Positions 42,788-52,490 of a stretch of 64,000 nt of DNA are shown one piece after another (the first letter of the stretch is position 1; each line of letters starts with the position of its first letter). The stretch is from Aureispira sp045105775. Its GTDB lineage: Bacteria > Bacteroidota > Bacteroidia > Chitinophagales > Saprospiraceae. The notes beneath the pieces were generated by a model. It made no database searches and was not told where the DNA came from. It worked only from the letters and a program-made list of their open reading frames with translations. The translations under genes were made by a program, and so were the position numbers. The stretch lies in NCBI GenBank assembly GCA_045105775.1, contig JBGCDW010000083.1, positions 9,537 to 73,536 of the forward strand. Reading direction: 5' to 3'.

Positions 42788-43630
42788 ATGGCTGATATTC
42801 CAACATTGGAACGCATGGCGACACAAGTACGCCGCGATATTGTTCGTATGGTTCACGCATGTAGCAGTGGACACCCAGGTGGCTCCTTGGGTTGTGCTGA
42901 TTTTTTTACGGCATTGTATCAAGAAATCATGGAGCATGATACTGCTTTTAATATGTCGGGCAAAGAAGAAGATGTATTCTTTTTGTCCAATGGACATATC
43001 TCTCCAGTGTGGTACAGCGTCTTGGCGCGTTCTGGTTATTTTCCTGTAGCAGAATTGGCAACGTTTCGTCAATTGAATTCGCGCTTGCAAGGACACCCTG
43101 CCACACATGAAGGTTTGCCAGGGATAAGAGTAGCTTCGGGTTCTTTGGGGCAAGGCTTATCGGTAGCCATAGGAACAGCCCTGGCAAAAAAACTAGATGG
43201 CGATCAGCACCTAGTATATGCTCTTACAGGCGATGGCGAATTGCAAGAAGGCCAAATTTGGGAAGCTCTAATGTTTGCAGCTCACCAAAAAGTAGACAAC
43301 CTAATTGTAACCGTAGACTGGAACGGTCAACAGATTGATGGTTCTAATGATGATGTGCTTGCACTTGGCGATTTGGAAGGTAAATGGCTGGCCTTTGGTT
43401 GGGATGTATTGCACATGGATGGCAACAATATGCAAGCGGTAGTTGAGGGACTTCATGCGGCCAAAGCCAAAACAGGAGCAGGCAAACCTGTTGTTATTCT
43501 TATGAAAACGGAGATGGGCAAAGGGGTGGATTTTATGGAAGGCACCCACCAATGGCATGGCAAAGCTCCCAATGATGAGCAAACGGTTATTGCCCTACAG
43601 CAATTAGAAGAAACACTAGGTGATTATTAG
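42788..43630 (+). CDS. Transketolase, N-terminal (thiamine diphosphate-binding) subunit
   Basis: 280 residues, corresponding to the first half of transketolase. VHACSSGHPGGSLGCADF is the substrate/ThDP-phosphate motif, GSLGQGLSVAIGTAL the next conserved block, and GDGELQEGQIWEALMFA the GDG..N-type ThDP/Mg motif. Split transketolases work as two-subunit enzymes, moving two-carbon units in the pentose phosphate pathway. The matching C-terminal subunit is at 45525-46481. An FAD oxidoreductase gene and a small frame lie between them, unusual for genes that are normally adjacent. Confidence 0.92.
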   Translation: MADIPTLERMATQVRRDIVRMVHACSSGHPGGSLGCADFFTALYQEIMEHDTAFNMSGKEEDVFFLSNGHISPVWYSVLARSGYFPVAELATFRQLNSRLQGHPATHEGLPGIRVASGSLGQGLSVAIGTALAKKLDGDQHLVYALTGDGELQEGQIWEALMFAAHQKVDNLIVTVDWNGQQIDGSNDDVLALGDLEGKWLAFGWDVLHMDGNNMQAVVEGLHAAKAKTGAGKPVVILMKTEMGKGVDFMEGTHQWHGKAPNDEQTVIALQQLEETLGDY

Positions 43631-43753
43631 TAGAATTTAGTTTTGTAGTAAATTATTATTTATCTTAGTAATAATTATATTTACTAGTTTTGACTAGGTA
43701 GCAACTTCAAATTTCTGTATCATTGAGTATTACTAAATAAAATAGAAATACTT

Positions 43754-45334
43754 ATGAAAAAGATATGCGTGTGGGGAGCTGGATGGTCTGGCCTAACGGC
43801 TGCTTTGGAGGCAAGCGAATCCCCAGAATGTGAAGTACACTTGTATGAAGCCTCTAATCGTTTGGGAGGGAAAGCTTGTGGAACGGTAGATAGTAAGAAT
43901 AATATTATTACTACGCATGCTATTCGTCTAATTACAGAATACTATCACGCCTTTGCAGATATTTGCAGTAGAATTCCTATAAAGGAAAACCAAACATTAC
44001 TGGAGCGTTTGTCACCAATAGATGCAATGAATTTTATTTCTATTGAGAAAAACAAGACACATGTATTCCCCAGAAAGCTTGACAAAGAAAAATGGGGAAA
44101 ATTTCGATTTTTACTGGGGGTTTTTTCTGCCTACAAATTGAAATTTAAAGATCTTACAGGTGTTAGAAAAGCATTAAAAAAATTTAGAACCTTGACAGAA
44201 ACTCAAATTCGACAAATGGAAACAGACAAAGTTTCTATGCATGATTTTTTGAGTGACTATAATCTATCCAAAACAGCCAAAGACTTTATTTTTGTTTTTT
44301 TGGGTATTGTGGTGGCAGCACGACCAACCTCTATGGCAAGTATTTCGATGGATTTGATGTCCAAATTATTTATGGGTGCAAAACGCCCTGAACAATTTAT
44401 GACTGACACCTTCAAAAACGATAAAGTTTGGGTCGTAGATGGCCCTATAGGAGATCGTCTAATTCCTCCATTTGAGCAAGAATTGAGAAAAAGAGGCGTG
44501 CATATTCATCTAAATGCTCCTTTAGCAGGAGTAAAACAGGATGAAAATGACCAAACTACAGCGGTATTAGAAAGCGGGGAGCAGGTATTCGCAGATGCAC
44601 ACATTATTGCACTCAATAATAAAGTCTTGGAAAAATTAGAGTTGGGTCGAAAAGGAAAGCCTTTGTACAACGAATGGTCTTTTGGCGCAATTTACCCACT
44701 AAAAGAACTTCCAACAGGCCTAAAAGGGAATGACTTCAAATCCCTTTATGTGGCTATAGAATCGCCTTGGGCGATTGCTTACATCATTTGGAGTAGAGGA
44801 GCCAAAGGTTTGTGGAGCCAAGAGGTAGAATTTCCAGAGGGCTGTGAGTATTTGTTGGAAGTAGTGAGCAGTCGAATGGATTACAAAGGCCAGAGCAATA
44901 AAAATTTCTTTGAATGTACCCCTGACGAGGCTTCTAAGGAAATATTGACTCAAATAGGACTAGATACTACTGCTATTGAGGCATTGTACAAAGACATTGT
45001 TTTTTGTGAAAATCTGACCTATACCAATACAGAAGAAGAAGATACCTTATCTTTGTACAGCAAACCCAATGCAGATGGTTATCGCTGGAAGTTGTACGCA
45101 CCGATTTATACCGCTTCGGGCGAAACACCACCTTTGGCACCGATTACGGAATTTAAGCATACTTACTTGTGTGGAGAAGCCATTCAGATTGAGTATCCGT
45201 ATACCAAAATTCCTACCTTAGAGCTTTGTAGCGAAACCTCTAAAGCGGCGGTACAACAGGTGTTTGATGATTTGGGGATTGAGCAGCAAGTGTTTCAGGA
45301 GTATCCTGAGCGGTTTGCGCTACGGCAGAAGTAA
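43754..45334 (+). CDS. FAD-dependent oxidoreductase, amine oxidase/phytoene-desaturase-like
   Basis: 526 residues. The N-terminal Rossmann motif (VWGAGWSGLTAALEAS, then VHLYEASNRLGGKACG) with the downstream acidic residue binds FAD. The mid-protein resembles the NAD(P)/FAD amine-oxidase and carotenoid/hydroxysqualene oxidoreductase families (ARPTSMASISMDLMSKLFMG, VDGPIGDRLIPPFEQELRKRG). The C-terminal YLCGEAIQIEYPYTKIPTLE is the second flavin-binding block. The substrate is unknown. A TAGTTTTG -7-like element at 43685-43692 suggests its own promoter. It separates the two transketolase subunit genes. Confidence 0.8.
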   Translation: MKKICVWGAGWSGLTAALEASESPECEVHLYEASNRLGGKACGTVDSKNNIITTHAIRLITEYYHAFADICSRIPIKENQTLLERLSPIDAMNFISIEKNKTHVFPRKLDKEKWGKFRFLLGVFSAYKLKFKDLTGVRKALKKFRTLTETQIRQMETDKVSMHDFLSDYNLSKTAKDFIFVFLGIVVAARPTSMASISMDLMSKLFMGAKRPEQFMTDTFKNDKVWVVDGPIGDRLIPPFEQELRKRGVHIHLNAPLAGVKQDENDQTTAVLESGEQVFADAHIIALNNKVLEKLELGRKGKPLYNEWSFGAIYPLKELPTGLKGNDFKSLYVAIESPWAIAYIIWSRGAKGLWSQEVEFPEGCEYLLEVVSSRMDYKGQSNKNFFECTPDEASKEILTQIGLDTTAIEALYKDIVFCENLTYTNTEEEDTLSLYSKPNADGYRWKLYAPIYTASGETPPLAPITEFKHTYLCGEAIQIEYPYTKIPTLELCSETSKAAVQQVFDDLGIEQQVFQEYPERFALRQK

Positions 45335-45392
45335 GACAAAAAATCAAAAATAGATATAATAGAGGAATAGGATAATACTGATAGGCTATTTT

Positions 45393-45494
45393 ATGAGTGC
45401 CCCAGCTACTTTTGCAGTTTTCTTTTTAGAAGATTATACCCAAGAAGTACAACAATTGATTTTAGAAGCGATACAATTATATACTACTACTTAA
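45393..45494 (+). CDS. Possible 33-residue small protein
   Basis: ATG frame beginning SAPATFAVFFLEDYTQEVQQ and ending LYTTT with a TAA stop, in the 190-base gap before the second transketolase subunit. No known match; the acidic, hydrophobic N-terminal part could fold as a helix. It may be a leftover of an inserted gene or a chance frame. Confidence 0.2.
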   Translation: MSAPATFAVFFLEDYTQEVQQLILEAIQLYTTT

Positions 45495-45524
45495 AAAAAG
45501 AAAAAACAAACAACATCACATAAC

Positions 45525-46481
45525 ATGAACATACACGATATCAAGAGTACAGGCAAAAAAGCCACTAGAGATGGTTTTGGTGCTGGATTATTAGAGGCAG
45601 GCAAAAAAAACGACCAAGTAGTGGCTTTGTGTGCCGACTTGGTAGGTTCGCTCAAAATGAACGCTTTTATTGATGAATTTCCAGAGCGATTTTTTCAGAT
45701 GGGGATTTCGGAAGCAAATATGATGGGTGTAGCAGCAGGTTTGGCTATTGGAGGCAAGATTCCCTTTACAGGAACGTTTGCCAATTTTTCAACTGCCAGA
45801 GTATTTGACCAAATTCGTCAATCGATTGCTTATTCGGATAAGAATGTGAAGATTTGTGCCTCTCATGCAGGGGTAACACTGGGCGAAGATGGTGCTACTC
45901 ACCAAACCCTAGAAGATTTGGGTATGATGAAAATGTTGCCCGGTATGACGGTTATCAATCCTTGTGATTATCACCAAACCAAAGCCGCTACAGAAGCGAT
46001 TGCAGAGCACGAAGGCCCTGTGTATTTGCGTTTTGGTCGCCCTGGATGGCCTATGTTTATGGCCGATCAACCTTTTGAAATTGGTAAGGCCGTGACGTTG
46101 GCAGAGGGAACGGATGTGACCATTTTTGCGACAGGGCACTTGGTTTGGAAAGCCGTAGAAGCCGCCCAACAATTGGAGCAAGAAGGCATTAGCTGTGAGC
46201 TGATTAATATTCATACGATCAAGCCATTGGATGAAGCAGCTGTATTGGCATCAGTTGCTAAAACCAAAGCGGTGGTCGTAGCCGAAGAGCACAATGTTAT
46301 TGGTGGATTGGGAGAAAGTATTGCTCGTGTATTGGCTCTAAAGCAGCCGACCATTATGGAATTTGTGGCCGTGAATGATACCTTTGGAGAGAGTGGAAAA
46401 GTGCCCGATTTGTTAGCAAAATACGGACTAGATACTAAGGATGTATTGGCTGCCGTTAAAAGAGTATTGGCACGCAAATAG
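45525..46481 (+). CDS. Transketolase, C-terminal (pyrimidine-binding) subunit
   Basis: 318 residues, corresponding to the second half of transketolase. The pyrimidine-domain motif is in ERFFQMGISEANMMGVAAGL (the catalytic glutamate in SEAN); the substrate side has ASHAGVTLGEDGATHQ and YLRFGRPGWP; the C-terminal domain has VAEEHNVIGGLGESIA. Together with the subunit at 42788-43630 it forms the complete enzyme. The ATG at 45525 matches family starts (KKATRDGFGAGLLEAGK). No terminator hairpin is seen before the M48 gene, so the two may be co-transcribed. Confidence 0.92.
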   Translation: MNIHDIKSTGKKATRDGFGAGLLEAGKKNDQVVALCADLVGSLKMNAFIDEFPERFFQMGISEANMMGVAAGLAIGGKIPFTGTFANFSTARVFDQIRQSIAYSDKNVKICASHAGVTLGEDGATHQTLEDLGMMKMLPGMTVINPCDYHQTKAATEAIAEHEGPVYLRFGRPGWPMFMADQPFEIGKAVTLAEGTDVTIFATGHLVWKAVEAAQQLEQEGISCELINIHTIKPLDEAAVLASVAKTKAVVVAEEHNVIGGLGESIARVLALKQPTIMEFVAVNDTFGESGKVPDLLAKYGLDTKDVLAAVKRVLARK

Positions 46482-46630
46482 TACGCTATTGGTACATGAG
46501 CTTGGTTGTCCATTCCTTTGAATCCAACAAAGGTTTGCTTCAATTTGTTAGAATATTACTATTTTTAGTAGTAATACCTTATTTTATAATGCTTGTGCAA
46601 TTTATTTGGGCACAAAAGAAACGTATTCCT

Positions 46631-47449
46631 ATGACAATAATATCTAAATATTTTTTCGGTTTGCTGGTTGTAATTGCGCTTGTTGGTAGTGCTTGCGAAC
46701 GACCTGTAAATGTATTTACTGTATCGCAAGATAAAGAATTGGGTGCTCAATTGGCACAAGAAATAGAATCAAACCCAACAGAATATCCAATTTTGGACGA
46801 AGCACAGTACTCGACTGCTTATGCGTATATGAATGGGATGAAGCAAGAAATTTTGCAATCTACAGAGGTGAAATTCAAAGATGAGTTTGCATGGCAGTTG
46901 AAAATTATCAACGATGATAATGTACTGAATGCTTTTGCTGCTCCAGGCGGTTATATTTATGTGTACACTGGATTAATGAAATACTTGGACAAGGTAGATC
47001 ATTTGGCAGGCGTATTGGCACACGAAATAGCTCATGCCGATCAGCGTCACTCTACTTCACAAATGACCAAGCAATATGGCTTGGAATTGTTGGTGGCTGT
47101 TGCTAGTCGGAATGCTACCGCAGCCCAATTGAGCCAATTGGCTTCTGGTTTGACCCAATTAGGGTTTAGTCGTGCCGATGAGACGGATGCTGACGATCAT
47201 TCTGTCGATTATTTACAATCTACTAAGTATGCTTGTAATGGAGCTGCTGGCTTTTTTGAGAAGCTGATTGCACAAGGACAATCAGGAAATACTCCTGCTT
47301 TCTTGAGCACACACCCCAATCCAGACAATCGCGTGGACAATATCAATGAACGTTCAGATGATGCAGGTTGCCCCAAAGGGCCAGCCAATTATTACCATGA
47401 CAATGGCGATAACGGTGCTTATGCAGCCATGTTAGCGACCTTACCATAG
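46631..47449 (+). CDS. M48 family metalloprotease, lipoprotein
   Basis: 272 residues from the ATG at 46631; the frame is open from 46496, but only the later start gives a lipoprotein signal, FFGLLVVIALVGSAC with the cysteine at about residue 21. The zinc motif is LAHEIAHADQRHS at about residue 131, and the third ligand is in SRADETDADD. It ends with the family's LSTHPNPDNRVDNI. BepA-like M48 enzymes degrade misassembled outer-membrane proteins in the periplasm, which is a plausible role. It follows the transketolase subunit on the same strand. Confidence 0.9.
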   Translation: MTIISKYFFGLLVVIALVGSACERPVNVFTVSQDKELGAQLAQEIESNPTEYPILDEAQYSTAYAYMNGMKQEILQSTEVKFKDEFAWQLKIINDDNVLNAFAAPGGYIYVYTGLMKYLDKVDHLAGVLAHEIAHADQRHSTSQMTKQYGLELLVAVASRNATAAQLSQLASGLTQLGFSRADETDADDHSVDYLQSTKYACNGAAGFFEKLIAQGQSGNTPAFLSTHPNPDNRVDNINERSDDAGCPKGPANYYHDNGDNGAYAAMLATLP

Positions 47450-47481
47450 CGTGTTGAAACACATCGTTTCAACATAATAAG

Positions 47482-47520
47482 AAAGCCTTCTCAGAGCATT
47501 TAACTCCGAGAAGGCTTTTC
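47482..47520 (+). terminator. Bidirectional terminator
   Basis: 11-bp perfect stem (AAAGCCTTCTC 47482-47492 / GAGAAGGCTTT 47508-47518) with T and A flanks; it serves the M48 gene and the convergent TPR gene. Confidence 0.88.
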
Positions 47521-47553
47521 TTATAAAAAATATAGATGTCAAAGTAATTAAAA

Positions 47554-48984
47554 CTAGAAATTTTCTTCTTGATGGTCGCCTTGATGATCGGCAACAAAAG
47601 CACCAATGCTTTGATCGTCCTTGAGACGTGGTGCAATTCTATAAAGATAGTAATTATAATCGTAAGCTTCCATTAAAGCACTGCCTAAAACTACAAATCC
47701 TTCTTGTCTACGTCCAGAATCGAGTAAAATGGCGGCTTGTGCATAGTCCAGTAATACATCTTGCAAGTGGCGTTTGGCTTCTTCCAAAATTTCTAAGGCT
47801 ATAGAGTGGCTGTCTTCATCAATTAAGAATTCTAAATAATGAATCCATATTTCCACATTTTCTGGATCTATAGCCAGTGCTTTGTGATAAAACTCATGTG
47901 CACGATCTGAACGGTCTAATACATCATAGGTATCAGCCAAGGATAAACAAAAAGCAGCATTGTACTTATCTACAGAATAAGCTTGTAAAAAGGCGCTTTC
48001 GGCAGCTACCCAATTGTCCTCTTCAACATAACAATTGCCCATATAGTGATAAGCACGACCGCCTAGAGTGCCAAATTTAAGTGCTTGACTATAATAAGTT
48101 CTTGCTTCTTGATACCGTTTTTGTTGCTCATAACAAAGCCCATAACGCAGCAATAATTCGCCATCTTCGTCAAACAATACTTTATAATCATCCAAGTATT
48201 GCAAGGCTTCTGAAATTTTATTCAAATGTAGTAAGCTATCGATACAAGGGTAATAGGCAGGTTCAAATCTTTCTTGAACGACAATAGCATAGTCAAACGC
48301 TTCGGCTGCTTTGACCCATTGTTGTGCCTGCCAATAAACTAAGCCCAAATTGTACCATCCCCAACAAGAGTAAGGATTTTTGTCTACCAATTTTTTTAAG
48401 AACAACGCCAATTCTTCATAATTATCGATGTACTCATACAAGCCCGATAAACGACTTAAAGCAATATTATGAGAAGGATCAACATGCAAGGCTTTTTTTA
48501 AGTATTTCAGAGCGCCTTCGTAGTCTTTTTTAGTTTCGTAAATCGTAGATTCTAGTACATACAAATCAGGCAGCTCGTCTTTTCCTGCATAACTTTTGGC
48601 GATGCGAATAACCCGAATGGCATTGTCTTGATTAAACAAGCGCATGTGAATATCGGCCTGTGTAAGATAAATGTCTAAATTGGATGGTTCATAGGTCATG
48701 GCAGCTTCTAAAATATCAAAAGCTTGCTCGTATTTTTCCTCTTCCACACACAATTGTGCTTTGCGAATGTATAAGGCGGCTGAATATGGATGTTGCTTAA
48801 CAGCATTGTCGAGTGCTATTGTTGCTTTTTGTATAGCCCCTTCATCCTCATAATAATCAGCCAAGCGTAAAAAACTGTCCATCTCCAAAAAAGAAATGCC
48901 TCCATCATTCAACATAGCTTCATATCGCTCAACCAGTAATTTCAAATCAGGTTGGTTTTCTCCACTATAATCCTGTGCTTCCAT
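47554..48984 (-). CDS. Tetratricopeptide repeat protein
   Basis: 476 residues made almost entirely of TPR-like 34-residue helix pairs, roughly ten in a row (for example YEGALKYLKKALHVDPSHNIALSRL, YQEARTYYSQALKFGTLGGRAYHYMGNCY read in part, and YHKALAIDPENVEIWIHYLEFL read in part). No signal peptide; it begins EAQDYSGENQPDLK and ends in an acidic, His-containing tail. TPR solenoids bring proteins together; the partner is unknown. Monocistronic. Confidence 0.85.
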   Translation of the reverse strand: MEAQDYSGENQPDLKLLVERYEAMLNDGGISFLEMDSFLRLADYYEDEGAIQKATIALDNAVKQHPYSAALYIRKAQLCVEEEKYEQAFDILEAAMTYEPSNLDIYLTQADIHMRLFNQDNAIRVIRIAKSYAGKDELPDLYVLESTIYETKKDYEGALKYLKKALHVDPSHNIALSRLSGLYEYIDNYEELALFLKKLVDKNPYSCWGWYNLGLVYWQAQQWVKAAEAFDYAIVVQERFEPAYYPCIDSLLHLNKISEALQYLDDYKVLFDEDGELLLRYGLCYEQQKRYQEARTYYSQALKFGTLGGRAYHYMGNCYVEEDNWVAAESAFLQAYSVDKYNAAFCLSLADTYDVLDRSDRAHEFYHKALAIDPENVEIWIHYLEFLIDEDSHSIALEILEEAKRHLQDVLLDYAQAAILLDSGRRQEGFVVLGSALMEAYDYNYYLYRIAPRLKDDQSIGAFVADHQGDHQEENF

Positions 48985-49202
48985 CTACAGATAGTTTTGT
49001 TTTCTAATGATGTTTTCACATCTCTTTCTTTAAAGATACAACAATATTAGGAGATAGTCAATGCCCTAATAAGGGGCAACGGCATCCCAATCGTATCTTT
49101 ATTACATCTTCTAAATACCGTAAAATGTAACCGTGTATCTAATATACAAATGAAGTACCAGTAGTAGTAGTTCCATTTCTTTTATCAAAATCATAATTGT
49201 TG

Positions 49203-49210
49203 TACCTTTG
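49203..49210 (+). promoter_or_regulatory. Promoter -7 element of the long M1 peptidase gene
   Basis: TACCTTTG (TAnnTTTG) 32 bases before the start codon; the -33 box is not clear. Confidence 0.45.
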
Positions 49211-49241
49211 TTCATCCTCCTCATTAGCAACAAATTAGCCT

Positions 49242-52200
49242 ATGTACTTTTTGAAAAACATGACTACCCTTTTATTGGTTTTAAATCTTTTTTTGTTGAT
49301 AATCAGTACGGTAGAAGCACAATCAACCGACTATTTTCAACAAAAGGTGAATTATGATATTGACGTTACCTTAGATGACCAAGCGCATTCCTTAACAGGA
49401 ACTTTAACACTCCTTTATCATAATAATGCTCCTGACACATTGACAGAAATCTATTTTCATGCTTGGCCCAATGCTTATAAAAACAAACAAACAGCCTTTG
49501 CAAAGCAGTTGTTGAACCAAGGACGCTTAGATTTTCACTTCAGCCAATTGGAAGAGCGAGGCTTTATGGATCAGTTGGATTTTACCTGTGATGGTGCTGC
49601 GGCTACTTGGGAAGCGGTAGAACAGCAAATTGATGTATTGCGTGTGCAATTGCCACAGCCATTGGCCCCTCAAGATAGTGTGGTTATACGTACCCCTTTT
49701 CATGTGCAGTTGCCTGCCAACTTCTCGCGGTTAGCGCATCTTGGGCAGTCATATATGTTGTGCCAATGGTATCCCAAGCCTGCTGTGTACGATCAGAATG
49801 GTTGGCACACCATGTCGTATTTGGATTATGGAGAATTTTATTCAGAATTTGGCAATTACAAGGTGCAAATTACACTGCCTAGCAATTATGTAGTAGGGGC
49901 AACAGGGCAATTAAAAACAGTTGCTGAATATGATTTTTTAAAAAAACGAGCACAAGAAACAGCCAAACAAAAATTTAGGTTAGAGAATGCTTTTGCTCAA
50001 GAGTTTCCAGCATCGAGCACCACCACCAAAACCCTGAAGTATGAAGCCCAGCAAGTACATGATTTTGCTTGGTTTGCCGATAAACGATATTGGGTAGAGC
50101 TAGATACTTTTGAATTGGCTTCGGGGCGTGCTGTAGAGAGTTGTATTTTGTATACGAGTGAGGAAGCTGATTTGTGGAAGGATAAAGCCATGCAATATAC
50201 CCAACGGGCGGTCAAATTCTATTCGGATATTGTAGGCGAGTATCCTTATGATAATGTAACCGTTGCTCAAGGGATTTACAAAGGTGGAGATATGGAATAT
50301 CCTACCATTACCGTTATTAGTCGTGCGGCTTATGATATGGGGCTAGATAATGTAATTACCCATGAGGTAGGACACAATTGGTTTTATGGAATTTTGGGGA
50401 GCAATGAGCGCGTGTATCCTTGGATGGATGAAGGCTTAAATACCTACTTGGATTCCCGTCATTTATCGGTTTATTACGACTATGAAACGGAATGGGAACA
50501 TCTAAGTTATATAGAAGCGGCCAGCAAACGCCAAGATATGCCCATCAATAGCCCTTCAGATAGCATCACCTCCAACAATTATTACATTTGTGGTTACGCC
50601 AAACCAACCCTCGCTTTTCGTTATTTGCAACAGTATTTGGGAACGGAAGAAATGGATCGGTTGCTTCAATTGTATTTTGAAAAATGGAAATTTAAACATC
50701 CACAACCTAAAGATTTAAGAGCGGTCTTTGAGGAAAATAGCACTAAGAATGTTGCTTGGTTTTTTGACCATGTTATTGATAGTGATGCTCAATTGGATTA
50801 TGCTACTACACGTTATCAGTGTTGTCAGGCACAGGATAAATCTAGCATAACGATCAGAAACACCGGTGATTTTGCAGCACCAATTCCTGTGGGAGCAGTA
50901 GATGAAAATGGCAAGTTGATCGAAGAGCTTTGGATAGAAAATTTACCAGAGGGAAAAGATACTGTGATACAATTGCCTGAGGCAGCGGAATACCAAATTG
51001 ATTATGCCCAAGAATTGCCCGAAATTAATCGCAACAACAATGTGATACGTAGCCAAGGCTTGTTCAAGAAAGGAGTGCCTGCAAAATTTAGTTTTGGCCT
51101 GGATCCCAATGCTATAGAAAAACCACGCATTAATATAGTACCCTTGTTAGGGGTTAATTTGTATGATGGCTTGATGATAGGAGCAATCGCTTATAATTTG
51201 CCTATTCCAGAGCGAAAATGGGATTATACCTTGGCTTCCTTCTTTGCGACCAGTAGCTTAACATGGACTGGTTTTGGACAAATCAAACATCATTCTTATT
51301 TCAAGAAGCACAAATTTACCCAAGGGCTACGCTTTAAGAGCTTTAGCAAACGCCTTAGACGACCAACAGACATACGGCCTTATCGATTCAATGAGCGATA
51401 TACCAAAATTACGCCTTATGTGCGCTTGGATGTTGCTCGCCGCAATGATATTAGTTTGGTTGATCATGTCTTAGAATTATCGGCAGCCTTTATCATAGAA
51501 GAACGTGGCATAGAGGCTAGAAACACCAACACCAATGGATTTGCCTACTTAGGAAAAGAGACCACTTGGCGACCAACCGTACGTTTGACCCATTGGTACA
51601 AAAATAAACAAGTGTTATCGCCCTTAGAACTCAAAACACAATTGGAATACGCCAGTTATACCACCCCATTTCGCCAAGAACAGTATTTGCAATTAACCAC
51701 TGAATTGAATGCTCGCTTTTTGTACGCCAAAAAGTGGGGCGTAGATATGAGAGTTTTTGCAGGTGGTTTTTTATGGCATACCAATCGAGATTTTGGGGCT
51801 TTTCCTTTGGTGCTCATAGCAGGCAATCGCAAGGATTATCATTATGATGATTTGTGGTTGGGGCGAAGAGAACAAGAAAATGTAGCCGCCCAGCAAGTGA
51901 TTATTAGAGATGGGGGGTTCAAAACGGCTATTGAAGAAATCCAGTTTGCAGGAGCTAGTAATACCTTTATTGCAGCGGTCAACCTCAAAGCTGATTTGCC
52001 TATTCAACTGCCTATAAGTTGGTCTTGGTTGCGCCTGAAACCCTTTTTGGATATAGGTTATTTCCATATTACAGATCCCGTGGTTAGTGTGCGTGATTTG
52101 AGTACTTCGGTCATGGTCAATGCTGGATTGATGTTGGATATTGGAAATGGTTTTGGGGGGATTTATTTGCCTTTATTAGCAACCGAAAACTTGCAACAAC

Positions 52201-52307
52201 AAGCCAATTCATTTGCAGGAAATGCCTTTTATAGACGCATCACATTCAGTCTAAATCTCAATCATTGGAATAAGAAAAATATAGTAAATACGTTGATGGA
52301 TTTGTAA
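49242..52307 (+). CDS. M1 family metallopeptidase with C-terminal barrel-like extension
   Basis: 1021 residues with a signal peptide (TTLLLVLNLFLLIISTVEAQ). Residues about 30-560 form an M1 peptidase: GGDMEYPTITVI (GAMEN equivalent), HEVGHNWFYGIL at about residue 374 and the second glutamate in WMDEGLNTYLD. Residues about 620-1021 do not belong to the peptidase. They consist of alternating strand-like stretches with aromatic girdle residues (NLYDGLMIGAIAYNLPIP, ITPYVRLDVARRNDISLV) and resemble an outer-membrane barrel. That would tether the peptidase to the outer membrane; this is inference from pattern. Monocistronic. Confidence 0.85.
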   Translation: MYFLKNMTTLLLVLNLFLLIISTVEAQSTDYFQQKVNYDIDVTLDDQAHSLTGTLTLLYHNNAPDTLTEIYFHAWPNAYKNKQTAFAKQLLNQGRLDFHFSQLEERGFMDQLDFTCDGAAATWEAVEQQIDVLRVQLPQPLAPQDSVVIRTPFHVQLPANFSRLAHLGQSYMLCQWYPKPAVYDQNGWHTMSYLDYGEFYSEFGNYKVQITLPSNYVVGATGQLKTVAEYDFLKKRAQETAKQKFRLENAFAQEFPASSTTTKTLKYEAQQVHDFAWFADKRYWVELDTFELASGRAVESCILYTSEEADLWKDKAMQYTQRAVKFYSDIVGEYPYDNVTVAQGIYKGGDMEYPTITVISRAAYDMGLDNVITHEVGHNWFYGILGSNERVYPWMDEGLNTYLDSRHLSVYYDYETEWEHLSYIEAASKRQDMPINSPSDSITSNNYYICGYAKPTLAFRYLQQYLGTEEMDRLLQLYFEKWKFKHPQPKDLRAVFEENSTKNVAWFFDHVIDSDAQLDYATTRYQCCQAQDKSSITIRNTGDFAAPIPVGAVDENGKLIEELWIENLPEGKDTVIQLPEAAEYQIDYAQELPEINRNNNVIRSQGLFKKGVPAKFSFGLDPNAIEKPRINIVPLLGVNLYDGLMIGAIAYNLPIPERKWDYTLASFFATSSLTWTGFGQIKHHSYFKKHKFTQGLRFKSFSKRLRRPTDIRPYRFNERYTKITPYVRLDVARRNDISLVDHVLELSAAFIIEERGIEARNTNTNGFAYLGKETTWRPTVRLTHWYKNKQVLSPLELKTQLEYASYTTPFRQEQYLQLTTELNARFLYAKKWGVDMRVFAGGFLWHTNRDFGAFPLVLIAGNRKDYHYDDLWLGRREQENVAAQQVIIRDGGFKTAIEEIQFAGASNTFIAAVNLKADLPIQLPISWSWLRLKPFLDIGYFHITDPVVSVRDLSTSVMVNAGLMLDIGNGFGGIYLPLLATENLQQQANSFAGNAFYRRITFSLNLNHWNKKNIVNTLMDL

Positions 52308-52490
52308 CAAAAGCACCTTATAGGGTATACAGATCATTTCTACACTTGTATTCCACCATAAAAAATAGTATCTTTAAAAGCCCGAACTTACTGTAGTACT
52401 ATTATTTGACTAAGAAGTTGCTTAAAAATAGGGTTGCCTTGATAACCCAGCATCAGGCTACTCGTAAATAACTTCTAAACAACAACAACA

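Noticed and set aside
42710..43153. 147-residue minus-strand frame
   Set aside because: Lies inside and antisense to the transketolase N-subunit, whose motifs are unambiguous.
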